Source: Auanema rhodensis
Taxonomy: Eukaryota; Nematoda; Chromadorea; Rhabditida; Rhabditidae
Direction: 5' to 3'
Length of the DNA stretch: 64,000 bases
Assembly: GCA_964057225.1 (NCBI GenBank)
Contig: OZ059896.1
Coordinates: forward strand, 1,054,001-1,118,000
Shown here: piece by piece, positions 25,970 through 40,007 of the stretch
How the letters are laid out: each line of letters opens with the position of its first letter
Position numbering within the stretch: position 1 is the first letter of the stretch
Translations under genes and position numbers: made by a program
Notes under the pieces: model-generated
Databases searched by the model: none
What the model saw: the letters and a program-made list of their open reading frames with translations, nothing else
What the model was told of the DNA's origin: nothing

Positions 25970-26319
25970 ACTAATTTTTGTATTAAGCGTTTCTCAATGT
26001 AGTATAGTGCATTCGATGCGGATTTTTAAGCTGCGTTGATCTGTACTATCAGATTTGCGCTAGCTTGAAAATGCACCGAGATATCAACTGATATAAGTTC
26101 ACACTTATATCCTCGATTTTCACCCTGAAGAATTATTTTTTCGTTGAATAACATTGTCCATCGTTTTTGCCTCGAAAAAAGGAATCTAAAAACATCTACT
26201 TTTTGCTTAATTATTTTGAAATTTTTCGAAAAAATTTTTGTCAAAATGTTTTTGGAAGCAATTTTGAGTGTACATGGAAACTCAACATACACTAATGCAT
26301 CATTTTCCAAACGATCATA
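25970..26319. repeat. 350-bp monomer (A deleted near position 166)
   Basis: It has the same deletion and the same GCTTAATTATT as the copy at 19656, separated from that copy by 17 full monomers, plus GTTGATC at position 68. It marks the right-hand limit of this deletion class in the window. Confidence 0.85.
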
Positions 26320-27021
26320 ACTAATTTTTGTATTAAGCTTTTCACAATGTAGTATAGTGCATTCAATGCGGATTTTTAAGCTGCGTCGATCTGTGTTATC
26401 AAATTTCCGCTAGCTTAAAAATGCACCGAGATATCAACTGATATAAGTTCACACTTATATCCTCGATTTTCACCCTGAAGAATTAATTTTTTCGTTGAAT
26501 AACATTGTCCATCGTTTTTGCCTCGAAAAAAGGAATCTAAAAACATCTACTTTTCGCTAAATTATTTTGAAATTTTTCAAAAAAATTTTTGTCAAAATGT
26601 TTTTGGAAGCAATTTTGAGTGTACATGGAAACTCAACATACACTAATGCATCATTTTTCAAACGATCATAACTAATTTTTGTATTAAGCGTTTCTCAATG
26701 TAGTATAGTGCATTCGATGCGGATTTTTAAGCTGCGTCGATCTGTACTATCAGATTTGCGCTAGCTTGAAAATGCACCGAGATATCAACTGATATAAGTT
26801 CACACTTATATCCTCGATTTTCACCCTGAAGAATTAATTTTTTCGTTGAATAACATTGTCCATCGTTTTTGCCTCGAAAAAAGGAATCTAAAAACATCTA
26901 CTTTTCGCTAAATTATTTTGAAATTTTTCGAAAAAATTTTTGTCAAAATGTTTTTGGAAGCAATTTTGAGTGTACATGGAAACTCAACATACACTAATGC
27001 ATCATTTTCCAAACGATCATA

Positions 27022-28425
27022 ACTAATTTTTGTATTAAGCTTTTCACAATGTAGTATAGTGCATTCAATGCGGATTTTTAAGCTGCGTCGATCTGTGTTA
27101 TCAAATTTCCGCTAGCTTAAAAATGCACCGAGATATCAACTGATATAAGTTCACACTTATATCCTCGATTTTCACCCTGAAGAATTAATTTTTTCGTTGA
27201 ATAACATTGTCCATCGTTTTTGCCTCGAAAAAAGGAATCTAAAAACATCTACTTTTCGCTAAATTATTTTGAAATTTTTCGAAAAAATTTTTGTCAAAAT
27301 GTTTTTGGAAGCAATTTTGAGTGTACATGGAAACTCAACATACACTAATGCATCATTTTTCAAACGATCATAACTAATTTTTGTATTAAGCGTTTCTCAA
27401 TGTAGTATAGTGCATTCGATGCGGATTTTTAAGCTGCGTCGATCTGTACTATCAGATTTGCGCTAGCTTGAAAATGCACCGAGATATCAACTGATATAAG
27501 TTCACACTTATATCCTCGATTTTCACCCTGAAGAATTAATTTTTTCGTTGAATAACATTGTCCATCGTTTTTACCTCGAAAAAAGGAATCTAAAAACATC
27601 TACTTTTCGCTAAATTATTTTGAAATTTTTCAAAAAAATTTTTGTCAAAATGTTTTTGGAAGCAATTTTGAGTGTACATGGAAACTCAACATACACTAAT
27701 GCATCATTTTTCAAACGATCATAACTAATTTTTGTATTAAGCGTTTCTCAATGTAGTATAGTGCATTCGATGCGGATTTTTAAGCTGCGTTGATCTGTAC
27801 TATCAGATTTGCGCTAGCTTGAAAATGCACCGAGATATCAACTGATATAAGTTCACACTTATATCCTCGATTTTCACCCTGAAGAATTAATTTTTTCGTT
27901 GAATAACATTGTCCATCGTTTTTGCCTCGAAAGAAGGAATCTAAAAACATCTACTTTTCGCTAAATTATTTTGAAATTTTTCGAAAAAATTTTTGTCAAA
28001 ATGTTTTTGGAAGCAATTTTGAGTGTACATGGAAACTCAACATACACTAATGCATCATTTTCCAAACGATCATAACTAATTTTTGTATTAAGCTTTTCTT
28101 AATGTAGTATAGTGCATTCGATGCGGATTTTTAAGCTGCGTCGATCTGTGTTATCAAATTTCCGCTAGCTTAAAAATGCACCGAGATATCAACTGATATA
28201 AGTTCACACTTATATCCTCGATTTTCACCCTGAAGAATTAATTTTTTCGTTGAATAACATTGTCCATCGTTTTTGCCTCAAAAAAAGGAATCTAAAAACA
28301 TCTACTTTTCGCTAAATTATTTTGAAATTTTTCGAAAAAATTTTTGTCAAAATGTTTTTGGAAGCAATGTTGAGTGTACATGGAAACTCAACATACACTA
28401 ATGCATCATTTTCCAAACGATCATA
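27022..28425. repeat. HOR block, 4 monomers, matches 31585-32988
   Basis: The order is AAGCTTTTCAC with ATTCAATG; S with TTTACCTCG; S' with CTCGAAAGAAGG; AAGCTTTTCTT with CTCAAAA. It recurs 4563 bp (13 monomers) downstream, including the otherwise rare CTCGAAAGAAGG. Confidence 0.75.
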
Positions 28426-29478
28426 ACTAATTTTTGTATTAAGCTTTTCTTAATGTCGTATAGTGCATTCGATGCGGATTTTTAAGCTGCGTCGATCTGT
28501 GTTATCAGATTTCCGCTAGCTTAAAAAGGCACCGAGATATCAACTGATATAAGTTCACACTTATATCCTCGATTTTCACCCTGAAGAATTAATTTTTTCG
28601 TTGAATAACATTGTCCATCGTTTCTGCCTCAAAAAAAGGAATCTGAAAACATCTACTTTTCGCTAAATTATTTTGAAATTTTTCGAAAAAATTTTTGTCA
28701 AAATGTTTTTGGAAGCAATTTTGAGTGTACATGGAAACTCAACATACACTAATGCATCATTTTTCAAACGATCATAACTAATTTTGGTATAAAGCGTTTC
28801 TCAATGTAGTATAGTGCATTCGATGCGGATTTTTAAGCTGCGTCGATCTGTGTTATCAGATTTGCGCTAGCTGAAAAATGCACCGAGATATCAACTGATA
28901 TAAGTTCACACTTATATTTTCGATTTTCACCCTGAAGAATTAATTTTTTCGTTGAATAACATTGTCCATCGTTTTTGCCTCGAAAAAAGGAATCTAAAAA
29001 CATCTACTTTTCGCTAAATTATTTTGAAATTTTTTGAAAAAATTTTTGTCAAAATGTTTTTGGAAGCAATTTTGAGTGTACATGGAAACTCAACATACAC
29101 TAATGCATCATTTTTCAAACGATCATAACTAATTTTTGTATTAAGCGTTTCTCAATGTAGTATAGTGCATTCGATGCGGATTTTTAAGCTGCGTCGATCT
29201 GTACTATCAGATTTGCGCTAGCTTGAAAATGCACCGAGATATCAACTGATATAAGTTCACACTTATATCCTCGATTTTCACCCTGAAGAATTAATTTTTT
29301 CGTTGAATAACATTGTCCATCGTTTTTGCCTCGAAAAAAGGAATCTAAAAACATCTACTTTTCGCTAAATTATTTTGAAATTTTTCGAAAAAATTTTTGT
29401 CAAAATGTTTTTGGAAGCAATTTTGAGTGTACATGGAAACTCAACATACACTAATGCATCATTTTCCAAACGATCATA
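28426..29478. repeat. HOR 3-mer, first copy
   Basis: The order is an AGGCACC/CTGAAA monomer; a TTTGGTATAAAG monomer with AGCTGAAAAA and TATATTTTCG; then S'. It is repeated directly in the next 1053 bp. The first monomer has private TGTCGTATAG and TTTCTGCC. Confidence 0.85.
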
Positions 29479-30531
29479 ACTAATTTTTGTATTAAGCTTT
29501 TCACAATGTAGTATAGTGCATTCGATGCGGATTTTTAAGCTGCGTCGATCTGTGTTATCAGATTTCCGCTAGCTTAAAAAGGCACCGAGATATCAACTGA
29601 TATAAGTTCACACTTATATCCTCGATTTTCACCCTGAAGAATTAATTTTTTCGTTGAATAACATTGTCCATCGTTTTTGCCTCAAAAAAAGGAATCTGAA
29701 AACATCTACTTTTCGCTAAATTATTTTGAAATTTTTCGAAAAAATTTTTGTCAAAATGTTTTTGGAAGCAATTTTGAGTGTACATGGAAACTCAACATAC
29801 ACTAATGCATCATTTTTCAAACGATCATAACTAATTTTGGTATAAAGCGTTTCTCAATGTAGTATAGTGCATTCGATGCGGATTTTTAAGCTGCGTCGAT
29901 CTGTGTTATCAGATTTGCGCTAGCTGAAAAATGCACCGAGATATCAACTGATATAAGTTCACACTTATATTTTCGATTTTCACCCTGAAGAATTAATTTT
30001 TTCGTTGAATAACATTGTCCATCGTTTTTGCCTCGAAAAAAGGAATCTAAAAACATCTACTTTTCGCTAAATTATTTTGAAATTTTTTGAAAAAATTTTT
30101 GTCAAAATGTTTTTGGAAGCAATTTTGAGTGTACATGGAAACTCAACATACACTAATGCATCATTTTTCAAACGATCATAACTAATTTTTGTATTAAGCG
30201 TTTCTCAATGTAGTATAGTGCATTCGATGCGGATTTTTAAGCTGCGTCGATCTGTACTATCAGATTTGCGCTAGCTTGAAAATGCACCGAGATATCAACT
30301 GATATAAGTTCACACTTATATCCTCGATTTTCACCCTGAAGAATTAATTTTTTCGTTGAATAACATTGTCCATCGTTTTTGCCTCGAAAAAAGGAATCTA
30401 AAAACATCTACTTTTCGCTAAATTATTTTGAAATTTTTCGAAAAAATTTTTGTCAAAATGTTTTTGGAAGCAATTTTGAGTGTACATGGAAACTCAACAT
30501 ACACTAATGCATCATTTTCCAAACGATCATA
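29479..30531. repeat. HOR 3-mer, second copy
   Basis: Direct tandem copy of 28426-29478. Its first monomer starts AAGCTTTTCAC instead of AAGCTTTTCTT, which places the exchange point inside that monomer's first third. Confidence 0.85.
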
Positions 30532-32637
30532 ACTAATTTTTGTATTAAGCTTTTCACAATGTAGTATAGTGCATTCAATGCGGATTTTTAAGCTGCGTCG
30601 ATCTGTGTTATCAAATTTCCGCTAGCTTAAAAATGCACCGAGATATCAACTGATATAAGTTCACACTTATATCCTCGATTTTCACCCTGAAGAATTAATT
30701 TTTTCGTTGAATAACATTGTCCATCGTTTTTGCCTCGAAAAAAGGAATCTAAAAACATCTACTTTTCGCTAAATTATTTTGAAATTTTTCGAAAAAATTT
30801 TTGTCAAAATGTTTTTGGAAGCAATTTTGAGTGTACATGGAAACTCAACATACACTAATGCATCATTTTTCAAACGATCATAACTAATTTTTGTATTAAG
30901 CGTTTCTCAATGTAGTATAGTGCATTCGATGCGGATTTTTAAGCTGCGTCGATCTGTACTATCAGATTTGCGCTAGCTTGAAAATGCACCGAGATATCAA
31001 CTGATATAAGTTCACACTTATATCCTCGATTTTCACCCTGAAGAATTAATTTTTTCGTTGAATAACATTGTCCATCGTTTTTACCTCGAAAAAAGGAATC
31101 TAAAAACATCTACTTTTCGCTAAATTATTTTGAAATTTTTCGAAAAAATTTTTGTCAAAATGTTTTTGGAAGCAATTTTGAGTGTACATGGAAACTCAAC
31201 ATACACTAATGCATCATTTTTCAAACGATCATAACTAATTTTTGTATTAAGCGTTTCTCAATGTAGTATAGTGCATTCGATGCGGATTTTTAAGCTGCGT
31301 TGATCTGTACTATCAGATTTGCGCTAGCTTGAAAATGCACCGAGATATCAACTGATATAAGTTCACACTTATATCCTCGATTTTCACCCTGAAGAATTAA
31401 TTTTTTCGTTGAATAACATTGTCCATCGTTTTTGCCTCGAAAAAAGGAATCTAAAAACATCTACTTTTCGCTAAATTATTTTGAAATTTTTCGAAAAAAT
31501 TTTTGTCAAAATGTTTTTGGAAGCAATTTTGAGTGTACATGGAAACTCAACATACACTAATGCATCATTTTCCAAACGATCATAACTAATTTTTGTATTA
31601 AGCTTTTCACAATGTAGTATAGTGCATTCAATGCGGATTTTTAAGCTGCGTCGATCTGTGTTATCAAATTTCCGCTAGCTTAAAAATGCACCGAGATATC
31701 AACTGATATAAGTTCACACTTATATCCTCGATTTTCACCCTGAAGAATTAATTTTTTCGTTGAATAACATTGTCCATCGTTTTTGCCTCGAAAAAAGGAA
31801 TCTAAAAACATCTACTTTTCGCTAAATTATTTTGAAATTTTTCGAAAAAATTTTTGTCAAAATGTTTTTGGAAGCAATTTTGAGTGTACATGGAAACTCA
31901 ACATACACTAATGCATCATTTTTCAAACGATCATAACTAATTTTTGTATTAAGCGTTTCTCAATGTAGTATAGTGCATTCGATGCGGATTTTTAAGCTGC
32001 GTCGATCTGTACTATCAGATTTGCGCTAGCTTGAAAATGCACCGAGATATCAACTGATATAAGTTCACACTTATATCCTCGATTTTCACCCTGAAGAATT
32101 AATTTTTTCGTTGAATAACATTGTCCATCGTTTTTACCTCGAAAAAAGGAATCTAAAAACATCTACTTTTCGCTAAATTATTTTGAAATTTTTCGAAAAA
32201 ATTTTTGTCAAAATGTTTTTGGAAGCAATTTTGAGTGTACATGGAAACTCAACATACACTAATGCATCATTTTTCAAACGATCATAACTAATTTTTGTAT
32301 TAAGCGTTTCTCAATGTAGTATAGTGCATTCGATGCGGATTTTTAAGCTGCGTCGATCTGTACTATCAGATTTGCGCTAGCTTGAAAATGCACCGAGATA
32401 TCAACTGATATAAGTTCACACTTATATCCTCGATTTTCACCCTGAAGAATTAATTTTTTCGTTGAATAACATTGTCCATCGTTTTTGCCTCGAAAGAAGG
32501 AATCTAAAAACATCTACTTTTCGCTAAATTATTTTGAAATTTTTCGAAAAAATTTTTGTCAAAATGTTTTTGGAAGCAATTTTGAGTGTACATGGAAACT
32601 CAACATACACTAATGCATCATTTTCCAAACGATCATA
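30532..32637. repeat. Tandem pair of 3-mers (2 x 1053 bp)
   Basis: Both 30532-31584 and 31585-32637 read AAGCTTTTCAC with ATTCAATG, then S with TTTACCTCG, then S'. The third members differ: GTTGATC in the first copy, CTCGAAAGAAGG in the second. Confidence 0.85.
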
Positions 32638-32988
32638 ACTAATTTTTGTATTAAGCTTTTCTTAATGTAGTATAGTGCATTCGATGCGGATTTTTAAGCT
32701 GCGTCGATCTGTGTTATCAAATTTCCGCTAGCTTAAAAATGCACCGAGATATCAACTGATATAAGTTCACACTTATATCCTCGATTTTCACCCTGAAGAA
32801 TTAATTTTTTCGTTGAATAACATTGTCCATCGTTTTTGCCTCAAAAAAAGGAATCTGAAAACATCTACTTTTCGCTAAATTATTTTGAAATTTTTCGAAA
32901 AAATTTTTGTCAAAATGTTTTTGGAAGCAATTTTGAGTGTACATGGAAACTCAACATACACTAATGCATCATTTTTCAAACGATCATA
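32638..32988. repeat. Chimeric monomer at end of domain II
   Basis: The front (GTGTTATCAAATTTCC, AAAATGCACC) matches the monomer at 28075. The rear (CTCAAAA, AATCTGAAAAC) and the following monomer match the copies at 28426 and 28777. It is therefore a fusion that skips one monomer. The switch lies between monomer positions of about 103 and 218. Confidence 0.65.
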
Positions 32989-33338
32989 ACTAATTTTGGT
33001 ATGAAGCGTTTCTCAATGTAGTATAGTGCATTCGATGCGGATTTTTAAGCTGCGTCGATCTGTGTTATCAGATTTGCGCTAGCTGAAAAATGCACCGAGA
33101 TATCAACTGATATAAGTTCACACTTATATTTTCGATTTTCACCCTGAAGAATTAATTTTTTCGTTGAATAACATTGTCCATCGTTTTTGCCTCGAAAAAA
33201 GGAATCTAAAAACATCTACTTTTCGCTAAATTATTTTGAAATTTTCGAAAAAATTTTTGTCAAAATGTTTTTGGAAGCAATGTTGAGTGTACATGGAAAC
33301 TCAACATACACTAATGCATCATTTTTCAAACGATCATA
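32989..33338. repeat. 350-bp monomer (T deleted near position 254)
   Basis: It has GAAATTTTCGAAAA instead of GAAATTTTTCGAAAA, plus CAATGTTGAG. The same pair of changes recurs at 48783, 51590 and 57907, so this is one spreading variant rather than four independent events. The copy marks the border between domains II and III. Confidence 0.85.
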
Positions 33339-33452
33339 ACTAATTTTTGTATTAAGCGTTTCTCAATGTAGTATAGTGCATTCGATGCGGATTTTTAAGC
33401 TGCGTCGATCTGTACTATCAGATTTGCGCTAGCTTGAAAATGCACCGAGATA

Positions 33453-33470
33453 TGAACTGATATAAGTTCA
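33453..33470. other. 18-bp everted dyad TGAACT-n6-AGTTCA (representative)
   Basis: In monomers with GATATGAAC the C to G change at position 116 turns a five-sixths match into a perfect dyad of TGAACT and AGTTCA, spaced by GATATA. About 23 monomers from 33339 on carry the change; in the copy at 35094 the right half is further altered (TGTTCA). The layout is that of an ER6 nuclear-receptor element. Binding is speculation; the dyad itself is plain in the sequence. Confidence 0.4.
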
Positions 33471-36146
33471 CACTTATATCCTCGATTTTCACCCTGAAGA
33501 ATTAATTTTTTCGTTGAATTACATTGTCCTTCGTTTTTGCCTTGAAAAAAAGAATCTAAAAACATCTACTTTTCGCTAAATTATTTTGAAATTTTTCGAA
33601 AAAATTTTTGTCAAAATGTTTTTGGAAGCAATGTTGAGTGTACATGGAAACTCAACATACACTAATGCATCATTTTTCAAACGATCATAACTAATTTTTG
33701 TATCAAGCGTTTCTCAATGTAGTATAGTGCATTCGATGCGGATTTTTAAGCTGCGTCGATCTGTGTTATCAGATTTCCGCTAGCTTAAAAAGGCACCGAG
33801 ATATCAACTGATATAAATTCACACTTATATCCTCGATTTTCACCCTGAAGAATTAATTTTTTCGTTGAATAACATTGTCCATCGTTTTTGCCTCGAAAAA
33901 AGGAATCTAAAAACATCTACTTTTCGCTAAATTATTTTGAAATTTTTTGAAAAAATTTTTGTCAAAATGTTTTTGGAAGCAATTTTGAGTGTACATGGAA
34001 ACTCAACATACACTAATGCATCATTTTTCAAACGATCATAACTAATTTTTGTATTAAGCGTTTCTCAATGTAGTATAGTGCATTCGATGCGGATTTTTAA
34101 GCTGCGTCGATCTGTACTATCAGATTTGCGCTAGCTTGAAAATGCACCGAGATATCAACTGATATAAGTTCACACCTATATCCTCGATTTTCACCCTGAA
34201 GAATTAATTTTTTCGTTGAATAACATTGTCCATCGTTTTTGCCTTGAAAAAAGGAATCTAAAAACATCTACTTTTCGCTAAATTATTTTGAAATTTTTTG
34301 AAAAAATTTTTGTCAAAATGTTTTTGGAAGCAATTTTGAGTGTACATGGAAACTCAACATACACTAATGCATCATTTTTCAAACGATCATAACTAATTTT
34401 TGTATTAAGCGTTTCTCAATGTAGTATAGTGCATTCGATGCGGATTTTTAAGCTGCGTCGATCTGTACTATCAGATTTGCGCTAGCTTGAAAATGCACCG
34501 AGATATGAACTGATATAAGTTCACACTTATATCCTCGATTTTCACCCTGAAGAATTAATTTTTTCGTTGAATAACATTGTCCATCGTTTTTGCCTCGAAA
34601 AAAGGAATCTAAAAACATCTACTTTTTGCTAAATTATTTTGAAATTTTTCGAAAAAATTTTTGTCAAAATGTTTTTGGAAGCAATTTTGAGTGTACATGG
34701 AAACTCAACATACACTAATGCATCATTTTTCAAACGATCATAACTAATTTTTGTATTAAGCGTTTCTCAATGTAGTATAGTGCATTCGATGCGGATTTTT
34801 AAGCTGCGTCGATCTGTGTTATCAGATTTCCGCTAGCTTAAAAAGGCACCGAGATATCAACTGATATAAGTTCACACTTATATCCTCGATTTTCACCCTG
34901 AAGAATTAATTTTTTCGTTGAATAACATTGTCCATCGTTTTTGCCTCAAAAAAAGGAATCTGAAAACATCTACTTTTCGCTAAATTATTTTGAAATTTTT
35001 CGAAAAAATTTTTGTCAAAATGTTTTTGGAAGCAATTTTGAGTGTACATGGAAACTCAACATACACTAATGCATCATTTTTCAAACGATCATAACTAATT
35101 TTGGTATAAAGCGTTTCTCAATGTAGTATAGTGCATTCGATGCGGATTTTTAAGCTGCGTCGATCTGTACTATCAGATTTGCGCTAGCTTGAAAATGCAC
35201 CGAGATATGAACTGATATATGTTCACACTTATATCCTCGATTTTCACCCTGAAGAATTAATTTTTTCGTTGAATAACATTGTCCATCGTTTTTGCCTCGA
35301 AAAAAGGAATCTAAAAACATCTACTTTTCGCTAAATTATTTTGAAATTTTTCGAAAAAATTTTTGTCAAAATGTTTTTGGAAGCAATTTTGAGTGTACAT
35401 GGAAACTCAACATACACTAATGCATCATTTTTCAAACGATCATAACTAATTTTTGTATTAAGCGTTTCTCAATGTAGTATAGTGCATTCGATGCGGATTT
35501 TTAAGCTGCGTCGATCTGTACTATCAGATTTGCGCTAGCTTGAAAATGCACCGAGATATCAACTGATATAAGTTCACACCTATATCCTCGATTTTCACCC
35601 TGAAGAATTAATTTTTTCGTTGAATAACATTGTCCATCGTTTTTGCCTTGAAAAAAGGAATCTAAAAACATCTACTTTTCGCTAAATTATTTTGAAATTT
35701 TTTGAAAAAATTTTTGTCAAAATGTTTTTGGAAGCAATTTTGAGTGTACATGGAAACTCAACATACACTAATGCATCATTTTTCAAACGATCATAACTAA
35801 TTTTTGTATTAAGCGTTTCTCAATGTAGTATAGTGCATTCGATGCGGATTTTTAAGCTGCGTCGATCTGTACTATCAGATTTGCGCTAGCTTGAAAATGC
35901 ACCGAGATATCAACTGATATAAGTTCACACCTATATCCTCGATTTTCACCCTGAAGAATTAATTTTTTCGTTGAATAACATTGTCCATCGTTTTTGCCTT
36001 GAAAAAAGGAATCTAAAAACATCTACTTTTCGCTAAATTATTTTGAAATTTTTTGAAAAAATTTTTGTCAAAATGTTTTTGGAAGCAATTTTGAGTGTAC
36101 ATGGAAACTCAACATACACTAATGCATCATTTTTCAAACGATCATA

Positions 36147-39100
36147 ACTAATTTTTGTATTAAGCGTTTCTCAATGTAGTATAGTGCATTCGATGCGGAT
36201 TTTTAAGCTGCGTCGATCTGTACTATCAGATTTGCGCTAGCTTGAAAATGCACCGAGATATCAACTGATATAAGTTCACACTTATATCCTCGATTTTCAC
36301 CCTATAGAATTAATTTTTTCGTTGAATAACATTGTCCATCGTTTTTGCCTCGGAAAAAGGAATTTAAAAACATCTACTTTTCGCTAAATTATTTTGAAAT
36401 TTTTCGAAAAAATTTTTGTCAAAATGTTTTTGGAAGCAATTTTGAGTGTACATGGAAACTCAACATACACTAATGCATCATTTTTCAAACGATCATAACT
36501 AATTTTTGTATTAAGCGTTTCTCAATGTAGTATAGTGCATTCGATGCGGATTTTTAAGCTGCGTCGATCTGTACTATCACATTTGCGCTAGCTTGAAAAT
36601 GCACCGAGATATCAACTGATATAAGTTCACACCTATATCCTCGATTTTCACCCTGAAGAATTAATTTTTTCGTTGAATAACATTGTCCATCGTTTTTGCC
36701 TTGAAAAAAGGAATCTAAAAACATCTACTTTTCGCTAAATTATTTTGAAATTTTTTGAAAAAATTTTTGTCAAAATGTTTTTGGAAGCAATTTTGAGTGT
36801 ACATGGAAACTCAACATACACTAATGCATCATTTTTCAAACGATCATAACTAATTTTTGTATTAAGCGTTTCTCAATGTAGTATAGTGCATTCGATGCGG
36901 ATTTTTAAGCTGCGTCGATCTGTACTATCAGATTTGCGCTAGCTTGAAAATGCACCGAGATATGAACTGATATAAGTTCACACTTATATCCTCGATTTTC
37001 ACCCTGAAGAATTAATTTTTTCGTTGAATAACATTGTCCATCGTTTTTGCCTCGAAAAAAGGAATCTAAAAACATCTACTTTTCGCTAAATTATTTTGAA
37101 ATTTTTCGAAAAAATTTTTGTCAAAATGTTTTTGGAAGCAATTTTGAGTGTACATGGAAACTCAACATACACTAATGCATCATTTTTCAAACGATCATAA
37201 CTAATTTTTGTATTAAGCGTTTCTCAATGTAGTATAGTGCATTCGATGCGGATTTTTAAGCTGCGTCGATCTGTACTATCAGATTTGCGCTAGCTTGAAA
37301 ATGCACCGAGATATCAACTGATATAAGTTCACACCTATATCCTCGATTTTCACCCTGAAGAATTAATTTTTTCGTTGAATAACATTGTCCATCGTTTTTG
37401 CCTCGAAAAAAGGAATCTAAAAACATCTACTTTTCGCTAAATTATTTTGAAATTTTTCGAAAAAATTTTTGTCAAAATGTTTTTGGAAGCAATTTTGAGT
37501 GTACATGGAAACTCAACATACACTAATGCATCATTTTTCAAACGATCATAACTAATTTTTGTATTAAGCGTTTCTCAATGTAGTATAGTGCATTCGATGC
37601 GGATTTTTAAGCTGCGTCGATCTGTACTATCAGATTTGCGCTAGCTTGAAAATGCACCGAGATATCAACTGATATAAGTTCACACCTATATCCTCGATTT
37701 TCACCCTGAAGAATTAATTTTTTCGTTGAATAACATTGTCCATCGTTTTTGCCTTGAAAAAAGGAATCTAAAAACATCTACTTTTCGCTAAATTATTTTG
37801 AAATTTTTTGAAAAAATTTTTGTCAAAATGTTTTTGGAAGCAATTTTGAGTGTACATGGAAACTCAACATACACTAATGCATCATTTTTCAAACGATCAT
37901 AACTAATTTTTGTATTAAGCGTTTCTCAATGTAGTATAGTGCATTCGATGCGGATTTTTAAGCTGCGTCGATCTGTACTATCAGATTTGCGCTAGCTTGA
38001 AAATGCACCGAGATATGAACTGATATAAGTTCACACTTATATCCTCGATTTTCACCCTGAAGAATTAATTTTTTCGTTGAATAACATTGTCCATCGTTTT
38101 TGCCTCGAAAAAAGGAATCTAAAAACATCTACTTTTCGCTAAATTATTTTGAAATTTTTCGAAAAAATTTTTGTCAAAATGTTTTTGGAAGCAATTTTGA
38201 GTGTACATGGAAACTCAACATACACTAATGCATCATTTTTCAAACGATCATAACTAATTTTTGTATTAAGCGTTTCTCAATGTAGTATAGTGCATTCGAT
38301 GCGGATTTTTAAGCTGCGTCGATCTGTACTATCAGATTTGCGCTAGCTTGAAAATGCACCGAGATATCAACTGATATAAGTTCACACCTATATCCTCGAT
38401 TTTCACCCTGAAGAATTAATTTTTTCGTTGAATAACATTGTCCATCGTTTTTGCCTTGAAAAAAGGAATCTAAAAACATCTACTTTTCGCTAAATTATTT
38501 TGAAATTTTTTGAAAAAATTTTTGTCAAAATGTTTTTGGAAGCAATTTTGAGTGTACATGGAAACTCAACATACACTAATGCATCATTTTTCAAACGATC
38601 ATAACTAATTTTTGTATTAAGCGTTTCTCAATGTAGTATAGTGCATTCGATGCGGATTTTTAAGCTGCGTCGATCTGTACTATCAGATTTGCGCTAGCTT
38701 GAAAATGCACCGAGATATCAACTGATATAAGTTCACACTTATATCCTCGATTTTCACCCTATAGAATTAATTTTTTCGTTGAATAACATTGTCCATCGTT
38801 TTTGCCTCGAAAAAAGGAATCTAAAAACATCTACTTTTCGCTAAATTATTTTGAAATTTTTCGAAAAAATTTTTGTCAAAATGTTTTTGGAAGCAATTTT
38901 GAGTGTACATGGAAACTCAACATACACTAATGCATCATTTTTCAAACGATCATAACTAATTTTTGTATTAAGCGTTTCTCAATGTAGTATAGTGCATTCG
39001 ATGCGGATTTTTAAGCTGCGTCGATCTGTACTATCAGATTTGCGCTAGCTTGAAAATGCACCGAGATATCAACTGATATAAGTTCACACCTATATCCTCG

Positions 39101-40007
39101 ATTTTCACCCTGAAGAATTAATTTTTTCGTTGAATAACATTGTCCATCGTTTTTGCCTTGAAAAAAGAAATCTAAAAACATCTACTTTTCGCTAAATTAT
39201 TTTGAAATTTTTTGAAAAAATTTTTGTCAAAATGTTTTTGGAAGCAATTTTGAGTGTACATGGAAACTCAACATACACTAATGCATCATTTTTCAAACGA
39301 TCATAACTAATTTTTGTATTAAGCGTTTCTCAATGTAGTATAGTGCATTCGATGCGGATTTTTAAGCTGCGTCGATCTGTACTATCAGATTTGCGCTAGC
39401 TTGAAAATGCACCGAGATATGAACTGATATAAGTTCACACTTATATCCTCGATTTTCACCCTGAAGAATTAATTTTTTCGTTGAATAACATTGTCCATCG
39501 TTTTTGCCTCGAAAAAAGGAATCTAAAAACATCTACTTTTCGCTAAATTATTTTGAAATTTTTCGAAAAAATTTTTGTCAAAATGTTTTTGGAAGCAATT
39601 TTGAGTGTACATGGAAACTCAACATACACTAATGCATCATTTTTCAAACGATCATAACTAATTTTTGTATTAAGCGTTTCTCAATGTAGTATAGTGCATT
39701 CGATGCGGATTTTTAAGCTGCGTCGATCTGTACTATCAGATTTGCGCTAGCTTGAAAATGCACCGAGATATCAACTGATATAAGTTCACACCTATATCCT
39801 CGATTTTCACCCTGAAGAATTAATTTTTTCGTTGAATAACATTGTCCATCGTTTTTGCCTTGAAAAAAGGAATCTAAAAACATCTACTTTTCGCTAAATT
39901 ATTTTGAAATTTTTTGAAAAAATTTTTGTCAAAATGTTTTTGGAAGCAATTTTGAGTGTACGTGGAAACTCAACATACACTAATGCATCATTTTTCAAAC
40001 GATCATA
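36147..40007. repeat. 4-mer-like HOR run
   Basis: The order CCCTATAG, CACACC, GATATGAAC, CACACC occurs at 36147-37550 and again at 38604-40007. An intervening three monomers (37551-38603) repeat the last part of the pattern, so the two units are 2457 bp apart. Confidence 0.75.

Larger units (their letters stand above)
18252..33338. repeat. Domain II: GTGTTATC-haplotype and deletion-rich array
   Basis: Forty-three monomers. Many carry a linked haplotype at monomer positions 76, 77, 83, 88 and 98 (GTGTTATCAAATTTCC, AGCTTAAAAA). Others begin AAGCTTTTCTTAATG or AAGCTTTTCACAATG in place of AAGCGTTTCTCAATG. The I, P, Q, R and G types of domain I disappear at about 18252. HOR patterns are mostly alternations of standard S' with AAGCTTTTCAC monomers and small 3-mer and 6-mer repeats. 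Six of the ten 350-bp copies are here. Confidence 0.85.

Noticed and set aside
19712-26310. Four near-identical 94-codon minus-strand open frames (19712, 20764, 21464, 26026)
   Set aside because: They start at TTG and exist only because a one-base deletion and one further change coincide in these monomers. The neighbouring copy at 21058 with the same deletion is closed. No recognisable protein features.
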